Origin: PALSA-188 sp963720075
Lineage (GTDB): Bacteria > Acidobacteriota > Terriglobia > Terriglobales > Acidobacteriaceae
Direction of reading: 5' to 3'
DNA: 64,000 bases
Assembly (NCBI GenBank): GCA_963720075.1
Contig: CAVREG010000019.1
Coordinates: 1,178,001-1,242,000, forward strand
Shown here one piece after another: positions 54,032-62,712 of the stretch (position 1 is its first letter; each line of letters opens with the position of its first letter). The notes beneath the pieces were generated by a model. That model searched no databases, was not told where the DNA came from, and was given only the letters and a program-made list of their open reading frames with translations. The position numbers and the translations under genes were made by a program.

Positions 54032-54927
54032 GCTTTGAACTCATTCTGCCATTCCTGAGACCGATCCAGCATCTGCTCGAAGCTGAGACCGTCTCCGAAA
54101 TCATGGTCAATCCCGATTCGACCGTCTGGATCGAGGAGGACGGCCAGATTCAGCCGCTCCCTGGAATTCGGTTTGAAGAAGGAGCACTTCAGACCGGTCT
54201 TGAAGTGATTGCCAATCGATATGGCAAGAAGCTGAACGCGGATTCTCCCATATTGAATCTGAGGCTGCCCGATGGCAGCCGCATGGCTGCCATGATACCG
54301 CCCGTCGTGAATCCAAGGCCGCTCCTGACCATCCGCAAGTTCACTTCCTCGGGCTTTACAATAACCGATCTCATCGAACGCGGTATGCTGACGAAAGATC
54401 AAGCGAATAGATTGGAGCAGGTTGTTCGGGACGGCCACAACCTGCTGATCTCTGGATGTACCGGCTCCGGCAAGACCACGCTGTTGAATGTTCTCGCCGC
54501 GTGCATTCCCGATCATCACCGCGTTCTGATCCTTGAGGATACTTCCGAGATTCACATCTCGAAACCACATGTCATCTCGGCCGAGGTGCAGTTAGGCACC
54601 CACAAGACCCCGATCAGCTTTGGCGATCTCCTCAAGGCCGCGCTCCGCCATCGTCCGGACCGCATCATAGTCGGAGAGATTCGCGGACCTGAAGCGCGCG
54701 TGTTTCTGGATGCTCTCAACACCGGTCACCGCGGATCACTCACCACTATTCACGCCAACGGAGCAGAGGATGCATTGCGGCGATTGGCCCAACTCGCATC
54801 ACGGGCTGCTGGGAATGTGCCTTTGAAGGATACCGAGGACGAATGCCGACACTCAATCAAGATTGTCGCTCACATTGAAAGGCACGAGAATTTACGACTC
54901 GTCCAAGAGATTTATCAGACTTCATAA
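54028..54927 (+). CDS. virB11: VirB11/TrbB-family T4SS ATPase
   Basis: A 299-aa hexameric secretion ATPase. Walker A is GCTGSGKT at 143-150, the Asp box is LEDTSEI, Walker B region RPDRIIVGEIRGPEA and the His box GHRGSLTTIHANG. The frame opens at 53941; ATG 54028 overlaps the virD4 stop (ATGA). It is the last recognisable transfer gene. The FLDALNTGHRGSL segment is typical, so it is intact. Confidence 0.95.
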   Translation: MSFELILPFLRPIQHLLEAETVSEIMVNPDSTVWIEEDGQIQPLPGIRFEEGALQTGLEVIANRYGKKLNADSPILNLRLPDGSRMAAMIPPVVNPRPLLTIRKFTSSGFTITDLIERGMLTKDQANRLEQVVRDGHNLLISGCTGSGKTTLLNVLAACIPDHHRVLILEDTSEIHISKPHVISAEVQLGTHKTPISFGDLLKAALRHRPDRIIVGEIRGPEARVFLDALNTGHRGSLTTIHANGAEDALRRLAQLASRAAGNVPLKDTEDECRHSIKIVAHIERHENLRLVQEIYQTS

Positions 54928-55023
54928 ATGGAGGCAGTTCGCGAAATTATCAAATACGGCATTGGCAGATCACTGGAGATTGATCTTTTGATCCTGAAGA
55001 CGGGAAACGACAAAGCTAAATAG
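54928..55023 (+). CDS. Possible 31-aa ORF after virB11
   Basis: ATG follows the virB11 TAA without a gap, giving MEAVREIIKYGIGRSLEIDL and a short charged end. It overlaps the 3' end of the opposite LysR gene. No motif; may be a remnant or chance. Confidence 0.2.
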   Translation: MEAVREIIKYGIGRSLEIDLLILKTGNDKAK

Positions 55024-55914
55024 CTCCCTGAGCGATCCTTCTACTATGTCCTTTCGCGCGAAAATTGCTGTCTCGATTTGCAGATATCGATCCGTAATGT
55101 TCTTAAAGACGACGCCGCTACGAGAAAGATGAGATGCGGTTCGCGGCAACAGCGCGAGACCAAGACCATGCGAGACAATCTCGATTGCCTGAGCTATTGA
55201 GCAAACCTCTTGGTACACAACCTCGGCCCCGGTGCTCTGAATGTATTCATTTACTAAATCATAAAGTGCAGGGTTCACTCTTCTGGGAATCCAGTAGAGA
55301 ACCTGGCCATGCAAGTCCCTAGTCGAGATCGCGGTCCTTTGCACCAAAGGATGATTCTTGGGAATGCAGACTGAAAACGGCTCTCTAATCAGAGTCTCGA
55401 CCCATAGCTCCGATTCCTGCACCGGCATTACGCCGACGCCGGCATGCAATCCACCGCATAATACTCGGTTCATGAGCTTTCTCGTGGTGGCGCTTTCGAA
55501 TACCGCACGCGGCTCGGGAATTTCAAGTGACGAGCTCATACGGGCCTTTTCTACAGCCGAGAAATCCAAGCGATACAAGAGCGCCAGTGTATTGCTATTA
55601 ATCAGAGGCGAGTAACCGATTCGCAGAGGTCCTTTCCAAATCCGCATGTAGAAGCGCGCTAGATGCCATGCCCGCTCTGCATGGCGCAAGGATTTCTCTA
55701 TCTCTGGCAACAGAAGCTTCCCCGCGGGAGTCAGAGCCAGTTTCCGGGTTGACCGTTCGAACAACTTAGTGCCCAACGAATGCTCAAGCGTCGCTATTTT
55801 GCGCGTCAAAAAAGACTGTGATGTGTTCAATAATTTAGCTGCCCGAGAAAAACTGCCCTGTTCGGCAATCGCGGCAACATATACTTGCATTTGGAGAAAT
55901 GAATGATCGAACAT
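54970..55914 (-). CDS. LysR-family transcriptional regulator
   Basis: A 314-aa regulator with N-terminal winged HTH (FSRAAKLLNTSQSFLTRKIA, then LEHSLGTKLFERSTRKLALT) and a LysR substrate-binding domain (GYSPLINSNTLALLYR to the C-terminus). Length is normal. It has no divergent enzyme gene as a clear target; nearest genes are virB11 (convergent) and the protease operon (same strand, upstream). It may control the cargo operon or chromosomal genes. The ligand is unknown. Confidence 0.88.
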   Translation of the reverse strand: MFDHSFLQMQVYVAAIAEQGSFSRAAKLLNTSQSFLTRKIATLEHSLGTKLFERSTRKLALTPAGKLLLPEIEKSLRHAERAWHLARFYMRIWKGPLRIGYSPLINSNTLALLYRLDFSAVEKARMSSSLEIPEPRAVFESATTRKLMNRVLCGGLHAGVGVMPVQESELWVETLIREPFSVCIPKNHPLVQRTAISTRDLHGQVLYWIPRRVNPALYDLVNEYIQSTGAEVVYQEVCSIAQAIEIVSHGLGLALLPRTASHLSRSGVVFKNITDRYLQIETAIFARKDIVEGSLRELFSFVVSRLQDQKINLQ

Positions 55915-56106
55915 AATGCGGTTTTCACCTTCCAGATGCTTTGTGGGCGATGAGTTTGCGTTCGGTCAAGAAACTCTTCTTATTTGAGAAGAGGCACTGA
56001 GAAAGGAAAAAGTAAAGAAAAATTCAGAATATCCTCGTGCTGGACATCCAGTTAGGAGCTCCGCGGGTGATGAGGAAGGTGTCCAATGCAGGATCGTACA
56101 GAGACA

Positions 56107-57339
56107 CTATTCGAGTAATTCCAGAGCCTTGCCCAGCTGAGCATCTTCCCCGCATCCGAGTCTTTCGGGATCAATATCAATAGCTACATCCGGTTCCACT
56201 CCACTGCTTTCGTTTGAGACTCCGGTAGCGCCATACCAGCCAAAGACTGGCAAATAGAGCGTATAGCCATTCCCCACGTCGAATGCGCTAGACCCAAGGA
56301 TACGGCCGGCGGTCCTGTTACCCACCACAGTTGCCAGCCTCGTATCTTTTGCGAACTGAGCAGCCATTTCTCCCGCACTGTTCGTCCACTCGTTCACCAG
56401 AACCACGACACGTCCGTGAAAAGGCTGTTTACCAAGTCCTTGAGTGAGTAGTATTAGCGATTTGTCCCTGACGGAAAAGCGTGCAACGCAGAACAGAAGT
56501 TTGGCAATCGTGTTTGGCATGGGAACTCGGGAAAATTCGGCGACCTTGTATCCTGCCTGCAATCGTGTTGGTGTGACATCGTAGCCGATCGGAATTCGGT
56601 CAGGATGCAGATAGCTCACAAGACTGGCAAACCCGAGACTGCCGCCCAAACATCCCCGCAAATCGATGACGAGTCGGTCGCACCCGCCTGCCTTCAGTGA
56701 TTCAACCGCAGCGCCGAGACGTTTTGAAAAGCGAATTCCGAAAGCTCCCGAGAAAAATGAGATTCTCAGTATTCCGACGTTCCGTAACATCCGGTAGCTA
56801 ATGTCTTTAGGTTCGATTAGCGGAGGTCGCCCCTTCCTTTTTCTGCGGGCCGGCACATTGATCGCAAACGTCCTAGGCTTGCCACCGTCGGGCAGCTCTG
56901 CAGTCAATTGGTATCTAGTGCCAAAGGAAAACACCGGAAGATTTGGCGGACACGTAGGTGTGCCGTTTACGCTCCTGAGAAAATATCCTGGATTGATCCC
57001 GGCAGATGCCACTGGACTATCCTCAAAAATGTCTTGAAACATCCATTGCAGATCGGGCCTACGAGACACGGAACGCAAGGTTGCACCTATAACATGCTGG
57101 GGTAGCACTGGATTTGTATCCGAACTATAAAAGTTTGTGTGGCTGGATCTAAGCTGGGTCAGAAGACTGCGAACGCCATCTTCAAAAGCTTTTTCATCTG
57201 CCACTATGAGATCGGGAATTTGATCGTCAACTGCCTTAAACCAAGAACTGTAGTCAACATTCCCGATGTTGAAGTGATGTTTGGCAACTGTGGACTTTAT
57301 GCGCGCAATGACCTTGAGGCGAGATCCAGTTTGAAGCAT
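56107..57339 (-). CDS. S41-family (PDZ) serine protease
   Basis: A 410-aa protein. A helical N-terminus, a PDZ-like region (FEDSPVASAGINPGYFLRSV) and the S41 core (DRLVIDLRGCLGGSL). The likely nucleophile is S321 in NEWTNSAGEMAA. Twenty-five residues later, where CtpA-type proteases carry the catalytic Lys in G-x-x-T-x-G-K, this protein has R346 (GNRTAGRIL), so it is either of a different S41 branch or altered. I see no signal peptide. It starts 12 bases after the CHAT gene in the same direction and is the last gene of the operon. It may process or be processed by the CHAT protein. Confidence 0.85.
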   Translation of the reverse strand: MLQTGSRLKVIARIKSTVAKHHFNIGNVDYSSWFKAVDDQIPDLIVADEKAFEDGVRSLLTQLRSSHTNFYSSDTNPVLPQHVIGATLRSVSRRPDLQWMFQDIFEDSPVASAGINPGYFLRSVNGTPTCPPNLPVFSFGTRYQLTAELPDGGKPRTFAINVPARRKRKGRPPLIEPKDISYRMLRNVGILRISFFSGAFGIRFSKRLGAAVESLKAGGCDRLVIDLRGCLGGSLGFASLVSYLHPDRIPIGYDVTPTRLQAGYKVAEFSRVPMPNTIAKLLFCVARFSVRDKSLILLTQGLGKQPFHGRVVVLVNEWTNSAGEMAAQFAKDTRLATVVGNRTAGRILGSSAFDVGNGYTLYLPVFGWYGATGVSNESSGVEPDVAIDIDPERLGCGEDAQLGKALELLE

Positions 57340-57351
57340 TTGATCGTTGGT

Positions 57352-60003
57352 TCAGTGAGTTTGAGGCGGATCGGCTACTCCCTCTACAGTAAAGCCCGCC
57401 CAATAGAATGGGACCGCTTTCGCGCCATAGTTTTTCAGCATACTTCGTTTGGCGGCGGCTAACGCTTCTGGAACTTGTCTATTGCGATGCAGCTCCGCAT
57501 AGAAATTCTTCATCAAGTAGAGGGTTGTCTCGTCTTCGACGGACCAAAGAGTTGACACCACCGTGCGAGCACCGGCCAGAAGGAACGCCTGCGAGAGCGT
57601 TGATATCCCTTCTTGCCCCTCCAGTGGACCAACCGCTGTATCGCACGCTGAAAGTACGACCAGATCGGCACGTATCGGCAGTTGCACTATTTCCGAACTT
57701 TGTAGGAACCCATCCTCGCCGTGCGCTGGATCGCTTAACAGAACAAGTGCAGCTTCTTCCGGGTGCATCTCATTCGCAATTGCATGTACTGCCAGATGAA
57801 TAACCTGCTGATTAACTGATTGCTTAAAAGCTGTTTCAGTCGCGTCTTCACCGAGTAGCAGAGTTCTGGATGCCTTCGGAAATATATCGGCTGCGGTCAG
57901 GGCTTCCTCGCGAGAACCAGGAAGATTTGATAAAGCAGTTCCTTTGTAGCCACGGGTTATAGCCATGCCTCTCAAATTACTGCGGCTGTATGGAATTCCT
58001 CCGACGGCGAGAACTGTCCCGAAGGAGTGTTTAGGGCGATTCGTGCGTAGCAAAAAAAAGCTGGTTGCTGAGGCCGGGTAAACCACGGTCCGTGATTCAA
58101 GCACGTACCTGTTGTTTCGGTCTAATAGTGCGTCGAACGGAACAAGGTGAAGCGGCCCGTCGCGAATTATTAAGAGCTGGTGTTTCGTCCTCGCTTCCGG
58201 AATTGAACCGAGAAGAACATCATACAAATGGTGCCCCTCAATATCGGCGGTATGCTTACTTTTGACTTCACTCAAGTAGGCAGTCACGACCCGCGAGATG
58301 ATGTGCTTTCCGGGTAACTTTATGATGTGCGAATTCTTGTTAGTCACGACGAGACAATACGACTCGGGATCATCAACCACGTATTCGAGAACAACTTCCA
58401 GCGGTGAAAGAATGCGCTGTAGCTGTGCCAAAGCGATGGTCTGGTGCGCTTTTGATTTTAGAATACTGATTTCAGGAGTGATCCACATGGATTGTTCGGC
58501 AAAGAAAATCTGGTCGCGAAGTTCTCGAACATGCCGATCGGAGCGCGCGGCCATCAGCTCAAGTCGCAAGTGGGCAATTCTGTCCTCAGTTTCTCTCGAT
58601 CGTTGCGAAGATCTGGCCCCAGAGATCAAGAGGTCTGTCATTACGCGCCCACGAACTTGCTCGAGGATTGCAAACGCCTTAGCCGTATCGCCGACATGGT
58701 TCGCCACTAGAGCAAAATGCTTGGCGTACAAGTCACTACCCGCCTTCGTGAGAGCGACTTTGCCGAGTGTGCTCTCGGCACTTCCAATCATTGCATCTTG
58801 AATCGCCGCCGCTTGATCAAAGGTCTCATCGGCGGCTGCGTATTTGTGCTCACTAATCTGTACTTGAGCCAGACGGCTAAGTGCTGGTGGTATAAGAGGG
58901 ATATATCCCGCCGTACGAGCTGAGTTAAAGGCCATCCGTGCAAGCTCCTCGGCTTTCGGAAGATTCCCACTAATCCGATATAGATCTGAAAGATCACTCT
59001 GTATCTTGGAAGTTGGGCTTCCGTACCCGGACTCTGCATACCGGAGCGCTTCATTGAGATTGGCGATTGCTCCCGGAATGTCGTTCTGCACCCGCGACAT
59101 CAGTGACGCGGTTGAGAAAAGGTCGGCGAGTTGGAAACGATCATTGTTGGCTTTGGCGCGAGCGAGCAAGTCCTTGAACTCATTGCCCGCCTTTGCGACT
59201 CGACCCGCCTGGATCATGGCTAACAATCTCGCGTGCTGCGCGACGAGCGGGTAGCCTGCATCTGGATTGTGCTTGGCCACGTCAATCGCCTGATCAGCGT
59301 AGGCAATCGCCTCATCATTCATCTGCTGACTCAAGAGACCGTTCGCTGCTGCCGATAGATAAAAAATCTGAGCACCGATATCAGCTGCATTTGTTGCTGC
59401 GACAAGCGCCGCTCCCACAGCTTTCTGCGCACCTGCCACGTCACCGTCATAAAAATCTGCAAAGCCTAATTGTCCTTCTGCGCGATACTGCCATTTTGTG
59501 TTCCCTAATCCTTTCGCCAGGCTTGTAACTTCTGTCCAGTCGCGCCGCATAGCCGGAACATCAATCTCTCCATCGAAATCTCCTTTCACAATAAGGCAAA
59601 ACATCCGCAGTTCTTTGTCGGATTGAAGGATGGGGTTATTGGCGAGTTCTTGAGCAAGCTCGTACGATAGCTCAGTTATCGGTGCCGTATCTGTTCCGGA
59701 TCTGATTGCCCCAAAGTGCGCGTATAAGGCATTTCTTTTATCGCCAGAGGCGACGAATAATCGCTGAGCCTTCCTGAAATAGAGGCTGGAAGCCCGCCAA
59801 TTGTATAAGTCAGCGAAGTAGAGGCCACGCTGTAGCAGCAATTCTGCCTCAGTGTTATTCAATTTGCTGGCCACCTTCGTCGAAGAAGAATTAGAGTTAG
59901 GCTCTGCTATTGGAACCTGTGCAGCGCCAGAAGCCGCGAGCGTTCCGAAAGTCACGGCGAACAATATGAATTGAGTGATTTTCATCACATGTTGGTTTTT
60001 CAT
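57352..60003 (-). CDS. Exported TPR-CHAT (caspase-like) protein
   Basis: An 883-aa protein. A signal peptide (ITQFILFAVTFGTLAASGAA) suggests export. Residues about 55-470 are TPR-like helical repeats (YFADLYNWRASSLYFRKAQR, AIAYADQAIDVAKHNP, ALRYAESGYGSP and so on). A helical linker leads to a CHAT domain at about 600-880 with the catalytic pair H740 (HLAVHAIAN) and C787 (VLSACDTAVG), 47 apart as usual, and WSVEDETTLYLM afterwards. CHAT is a caspase/separase-clan cysteine peptidase domain. The start ATG overlaps the anti-sigma stop by four bases. Substrate is unknown; the downstream S41 protease is a candidate partner. Confidence 0.9.
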   Translation of the reverse strand: MKNQHVMKITQFILFAVTFGTLAASGAAQVPIAEPNSNSSSTKVASKLNNTEAELLLQRGLYFADLYNWRASSLYFRKAQRLFVASGDKRNALYAHFGAIRSGTDTAPITELSYELAQELANNPILQSDKELRMFCLIVKGDFDGEIDVPAMRRDWTEVTSLAKGLGNTKWQYRAEGQLGFADFYDGDVAGAQKAVGAALVAATNAADIGAQIFYLSAAANGLLSQQMNDEAIAYADQAIDVAKHNPDAGYPLVAQHARLLAMIQAGRVAKAGNEFKDLLARAKANNDRFQLADLFSTASLMSRVQNDIPGAIANLNEALRYAESGYGSPTSKIQSDLSDLYRISGNLPKAEELARMAFNSARTAGYIPLIPPALSRLAQVQISEHKYAAADETFDQAAAIQDAMIGSAESTLGKVALTKAGSDLYAKHFALVANHVGDTAKAFAILEQVRGRVMTDLLISGARSSQRSRETEDRIAHLRLELMAARSDRHVRELRDQIFFAEQSMWITPEISILKSKAHQTIALAQLQRILSPLEVVLEYVVDDPESYCLVVTNKNSHIIKLPGKHIISRVVTAYLSEVKSKHTADIEGHHLYDVLLGSIPEARTKHQLLIIRDGPLHLVPFDALLDRNNRYVLESRTVVYPASATSFFLLRTNRPKHSFGTVLAVGGIPYSRSNLRGMAITRGYKGTALSNLPGSREEALTAADIFPKASRTLLLGEDATETAFKQSVNQQVIHLAVHAIANEMHPEEAALVLLSDPAHGEDGFLQSSEIVQLPIRADLVVLSACDTAVGPLEGQEGISTLSQAFLLAGARTVVSTLWSVEDETTLYLMKNFYAELHRNRQVPEALAAAKRSMLKNYGAKAVPFYWAGFTVEGVADPPQTH

Positions 60004-60782
60004 ACAGTCGTTTCCACAATGATTGGCAGAGTGATACGAAATCCCTTCGATGCCACTGTCATTTGATATTTCCCAGCAGAAACATGACTCAGGTCAGCCT
60101 TCATGTGCAAAAGCATTTGACCGTTTTCCTGATGTGCTTGTGCTGAGCCAGACCAAACGATATGTCGTTTCGAGCTCAACGTTACTGAGTATTCCCGTTT
60201 TTCGCTGCCGAGCGGTAGTTGCACAATTAACTCGACGAGCGGATTTAAAGGAATCACTTGCGGCAGTGAAGAAGCGCCTACCTCCTTGTGAACTCCTCTT
60301 ACAGGAACTGCATTGCCAAGATCGATTGAGGCCGCAATGTACGTGAGCGGTTTCGATGCCTGAGTAGGAGTAACAGAACTGTCAACCTGTGGCATGCCGG
60401 GCGTGATACGCGGCGCGGTATGCCAATGGCTTGAGGAAATGTAAATTCCAATCATTATCATAAGCGTGGCGGCGGCAGTCACCAGAGAACGCGTAATCCG
60501 CCAAACGGTTTTATCTTGGATCGCTTTGCTTCTTTCGTTGGCAAGATGACCCATATACGAGTTGAAACAGGGTGAGCAAGAAGTCAAATGATGGCTTATC
60601 CATTCAAAACTTTTATTCGCCGGCCGTTTTGCGAACACTTGGAGAGCATCATCCGGCGGACATCCCTTGCGGTCGGCATTCGGAAATCCTTCAGAAAGGT
60701 AGGAGTGTGCGAAATTATGCATCTCTTCTTCTTTCGCGAAAATCGGACGTTGGTTAGCCTTGGGTGCCATTTCTAAAACCAC
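60000..60782 (-). CDS. Zinc-finger membrane anti-sigma-like protein
   Basis: A 260-aa protein. The N-terminal cytoplasmic part has H65-L-T-S-C69-S-P-C72, the zinc motif of anti-sigma factors. A membrane helix at about 98-116 (RSLVTAAATLMIMIGIYI) is followed by an outside domain (about 130-260) with beta strands (LVELIVQLPLGSEKREYSVT, then GKYQMTVASKGFRITLPI), like an Ig-type fold. It lies 12 bases after the sigma gene and overlaps the CHAT gene. It would keep the sigma factor bound until an envelope signal. Confidence 0.8.
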   Translation of the reverse strand: MVLEMAPKANQRPIFAKEEEMHNFAHSYLSEGFPNADRKGCPPDDALQVFAKRPANKSFEWISHHLTSCSPCFNSYMGHLANERSKAIQDKTVWRITRSLVTAAATLMIMIGIYISSSHWHTAPRITPGMPQVDSSVTPTQASKPLTYIAASIDLGNAVPVRGVHKEVGASSLPQVIPLNPLVELIVQLPLGSEKREYSVTLSSKRHIVWSGSAQAHQENGQMLLHMKADLSHVSAGKYQMTVASKGFRITLPIIVETTV

Positions 60783-60794
60783 GTTCTTTCCGAA

Positions 60795-61445
60795 TTATTT
60801 CAATCTTAGTTTTCTCCTGACTTTCCGCAGAGTCTGGCTGAACTTTGATTCAGCTGCATGGCGAGATATTCCGTATGTCTGCGCTATCTCTTCCCAGGAG
60901 TAACCCGCCATTCGGCGACACAACATATCCCGCATTGCTGGGTCACAATGCATCATGAATTCGTCGATGAAAATCTTCATTTCGAGCGTTTTCCTAACGT
61001 TATGCGATGTATGCGAATGGAAATCTTCGAGCTCGACCGTCTTGCCTAAAAGCAGTTCTCGTTTCTTCGTTCTATTTAAGCGCCGGAGAAATGCGCGAAA
61101 AAGGTATGACTGAAGATTTCGTATGGAACTTTCATCAGTTCTCTTTGAGATAAGCGCGCGTGACACTGCCGACGCAGTTTCTTCAAGAACATTGGCAGCC
61201 TCGGCCGGATCGACGAACAAACGTTCTGCATGCTGCATCGCTCGCCCACTCACCTCCTCAGCAGCAATGCGAACGGCAGGACTAATGGGACGGCCTCGCC
61301 GATCCAAGGGACTGACACGAGCGTATTCATTTTGACCTGCCTTACCGGGCATGAAGATTTGGCCGTCGGTGTACGTCTCAACGCAGTTGTAAGCGGCGAC
61401 CAATTGCGCTTCCCGCCGATACATCCACTCGATAAGATAGAGCAC
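60795..61445 (-). CDS. ECF-like RNA polymerase sigma factor
   Basis: A 216-aa protein. The C-terminal region 4 is clear (HCDPAMRDMLCRRMAGYSWE, then EIAQTYGISRHAAESKFSQT and LRKVRRKL). The middle has a diverged region 2 (FVDPAEAANVLEETASAVSR, then SYLFRAFLRRLNRTKKRE). The start is uncertain: GTG 61445 opens the frame, ATG 61424 and ATG 61352 are alternatives, none with a strong ribosome-binding site. It heads the four-gene operon with the anti-sigma, CHAT and S41 genes. It most likely drives its own operon. Confidence 0.78.
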   Translation of the reverse strand: MLYLIEWMYRREAQLVAAYNCVETYTDGQIFMPGKAGQNEYARVSPLDRRGRPISPAVRIAAEEVSGRAMQHAERLFVDPAEAANVLEETASAVSRALISKRTDESSIRNLQSYLFRAFLRRLNRTKKRELLLGKTVELEDFHSHTSHNVRKTLEMKIFIDEFMMHCDPAMRDMLCRRMAGYSWEEIAQTYGISRHAAESKFSQTLRKVRRKLRLK

Positions 61446-61764
61446 CGACGAAAGACAAACCTCAATTCCTGTCTGCGATCTTTTCGATAGTCCAAATTGA
61501 TTTTCTCAATACATATAAACCCTCGCGTCATACCACCATAGAAACCTAAGTTCTGGGCGGAAGTTCGTGCTTTGTCCACAGTTGCCGGAATTGTTTGTGC
61601 AGCGGCCTGCTTGAGTAAAGCCGCCAACGTTTTGCGATCAATCGCACCTTGCGCGATATGTCACCGACGACCGAAGTAAGAAGGTGGTCGGCACCCCGAT
61701 TTCTAACACACATTGAGAGTTAGTTTCCGGCAAAATCTACTATTTGAGGGAGGAGGATTTGCCG

Positions 61765-61908
61765 GTGAAGAGAAAACGCTTTTCTGTGGAACAAATTGTG
61801 GGCGTGTTGAAGCAGGCTGAGTTGGGAGTGCCGGTGGCGGAGCTAATCCGCCAAGTAGGAATCACGGAGCAAACGCTCTATCGCTGGAAAAAGCAGTATA
61901 AGGGGCTG
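61765..61908 (+). pseudogene. IS3-family transposase OrfA fragment
   Basis: GTG 61765 after GGGAGGAGG begins a typical OrfA (VKRKRFSVEQIVGVLKQAEL, then VAELIRQVGITEQTLYRWKK). After YKGLE homology stops and the frame continues in unrelated sequence to 61998. About 48 of the usual ~90 residues remain. The element is truncated by a junction with an OrfB fragment in the opposite direction. Confidence 0.8.
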
Positions 61909-62062
61909 GAGACGGATTCAAGTGCGCCAGTTCAAACAGCTCCGTCAGTGTGGCAAACCAATGCACGTCCAAACACTCCGCCCGCAGCGTCCCGTTGAAC
62001 GATTCCACATGGGCGTTGTCGGTCGGCTTCCCCGGGTCGCGAGAAGTCGATCTTCACCTGAT
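61909..62062 (-). pseudogene. IS3-family transposase OrfB C-terminal fragment, inverted
   Basis: On the minus strand this encodes VKIDFSRPGKPTDNAHVESF and NGTLRAECLDVHWF, the DDE-domain end of an IS3 OrfB with the final catalytic Glu in HVESFNG. It is only about 50 residues and is joined upstream, in frame, to an RHS remnant. It faces the OrfA fragment, so an inversion or two separate insertions are needed. Confidence 0.75.
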
Positions 62063-62299
62063 TGTGATATGCCCACAGATCCGTAACGGGATTGTTGAGC
62101 GCGAACGCATACAGATTCCAACTCTGCGGATTCTTGTGGTTGGATACGACACCGAGTCGGGCGTCATGAACCTCCCCATAGACGAGGAATCGTAACGCGC
62201 CCCAAAATTGTCCAGGCCGGATTCGTTATCCCGTTCTTTGCCGGTATAACGGAATGCACAAAGGTAAAAGCCCGTCGTAGATTCAATCCCTTGCATCAT
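62063..62299 (-). pseudogene. Orphan RHS core fragment
   Basis: RHS repeat-associated core sequence (FRYTGKERDNESGLDNFGAR, then SSSMGRFMTPD), followed after a frameshift near 62150 by NHKNPQSWNLYAFALNNPV, then cut off by the IS3 OrfB fragment. Its toxin tip is lost. It starts five bases after the stop of the small membrane gene before it, just as the intact tip does at 63600. Confidence 0.75.
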
Positions 62300-62303
62300 A
62301 CCG

Positions 62304-62693
62304 CTAAGGCCCCGTTAGATGAATGTGTGATTCGATGGATACCAACTTTGATTCGTGGTCGAACCGAAAAGTCAGCCCCAGAGACTTCACGACGATCCCA
62401 CTCCCCTTGAGACAGGGCGCGCTCGCCAAAGTCGCATTGAGAGAAGGGTCATAACTAAACTTCATTTCCTCCTTCATAAGGAAGTTCTCAACGAACGTGC
62501 GCGAACTGCCTAGAGGAACTTGACCACGCACATCCCGTTCAAGTTCTTCGCCAGAAAAACTGCGGAAGTCTCTCACAGTTCCACTTTTAGTTGCCGCACG
62601 ACACGCGGATCGCGATAGCAACGCTGACCCCACAGCAGCAACTACTACGCACAGCACTAGCGCGCCAACCACCCATAAGACCCATCTACTCAT
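62304..62693 (-). CDS. Small membrane/exported protein, immunity candidate
   Basis: A 129-aa protein with an N-terminal hydrophobic helix (WVLWVVGALVLCVVVAAVGS) and a mixed alpha/beta domain with two Cys. The frame opens at 62789, but ATG 62693 has GGAGGAAAG upstream. It lies 19 bases after an RHS tip, the usual place of an immunity gene, and its membrane or periplasmic location would suit a toxin acting there. No family recognised. Confidence 0.6.
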   Translation of the reverse strand: MSRWVLWVVGALVLCVVVAAVGSALLSRSACRAATKSGTVRDFRSFSGEELERDVRGQVPLGSSRTFVENFLMKEEMKFSYDPSLNATLASAPCLKGSGIVVKSLGLTFRFDHESKLVSIESHIHLTGP

Positions 62694-62712
62694 CTTTCCT
62701 CCAGTCTCAGTG

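Larger units (their letters stand above)
34384..54927. mobile_element. Integrative conjugative-type element in tRNA-Ala (left end to virB11)
   Basis: From the 3' end of tRNA-Ala onward the content is that of an integrated conjugative element: tyrosine integrase, excisionase-like HTH, ArdC-like protein, ParB, SSB and ten T4SS genes ending with virB11. The left end at the tRNA is well placed; the right end is unknown. I found no second copy of the tRNA 3' end (GACCAGGTCCACCA) in the window, so the element may go on past 64000 or have lost its right site. The genes at 55-61 kb may be its cargo. I recognise no relaxase, lytic transglycosylase (virB1) or virB7. Confidence 0.8.

Noticed and set aside
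54928..55023. T4SS effector or virB7 lipoprotein in the 31-aa frame
   Set aside because: There is no signal peptide or lipobox Cys, so it cannot be VirB7; kept only as a weak small ORF.
61250..61627. 125-aa minus-strand open frame overlapping the sigma gene
   Set aside because: It shares the strand but another frame of the sigma gene and has no protein-like features; the sigma frame is the real one.
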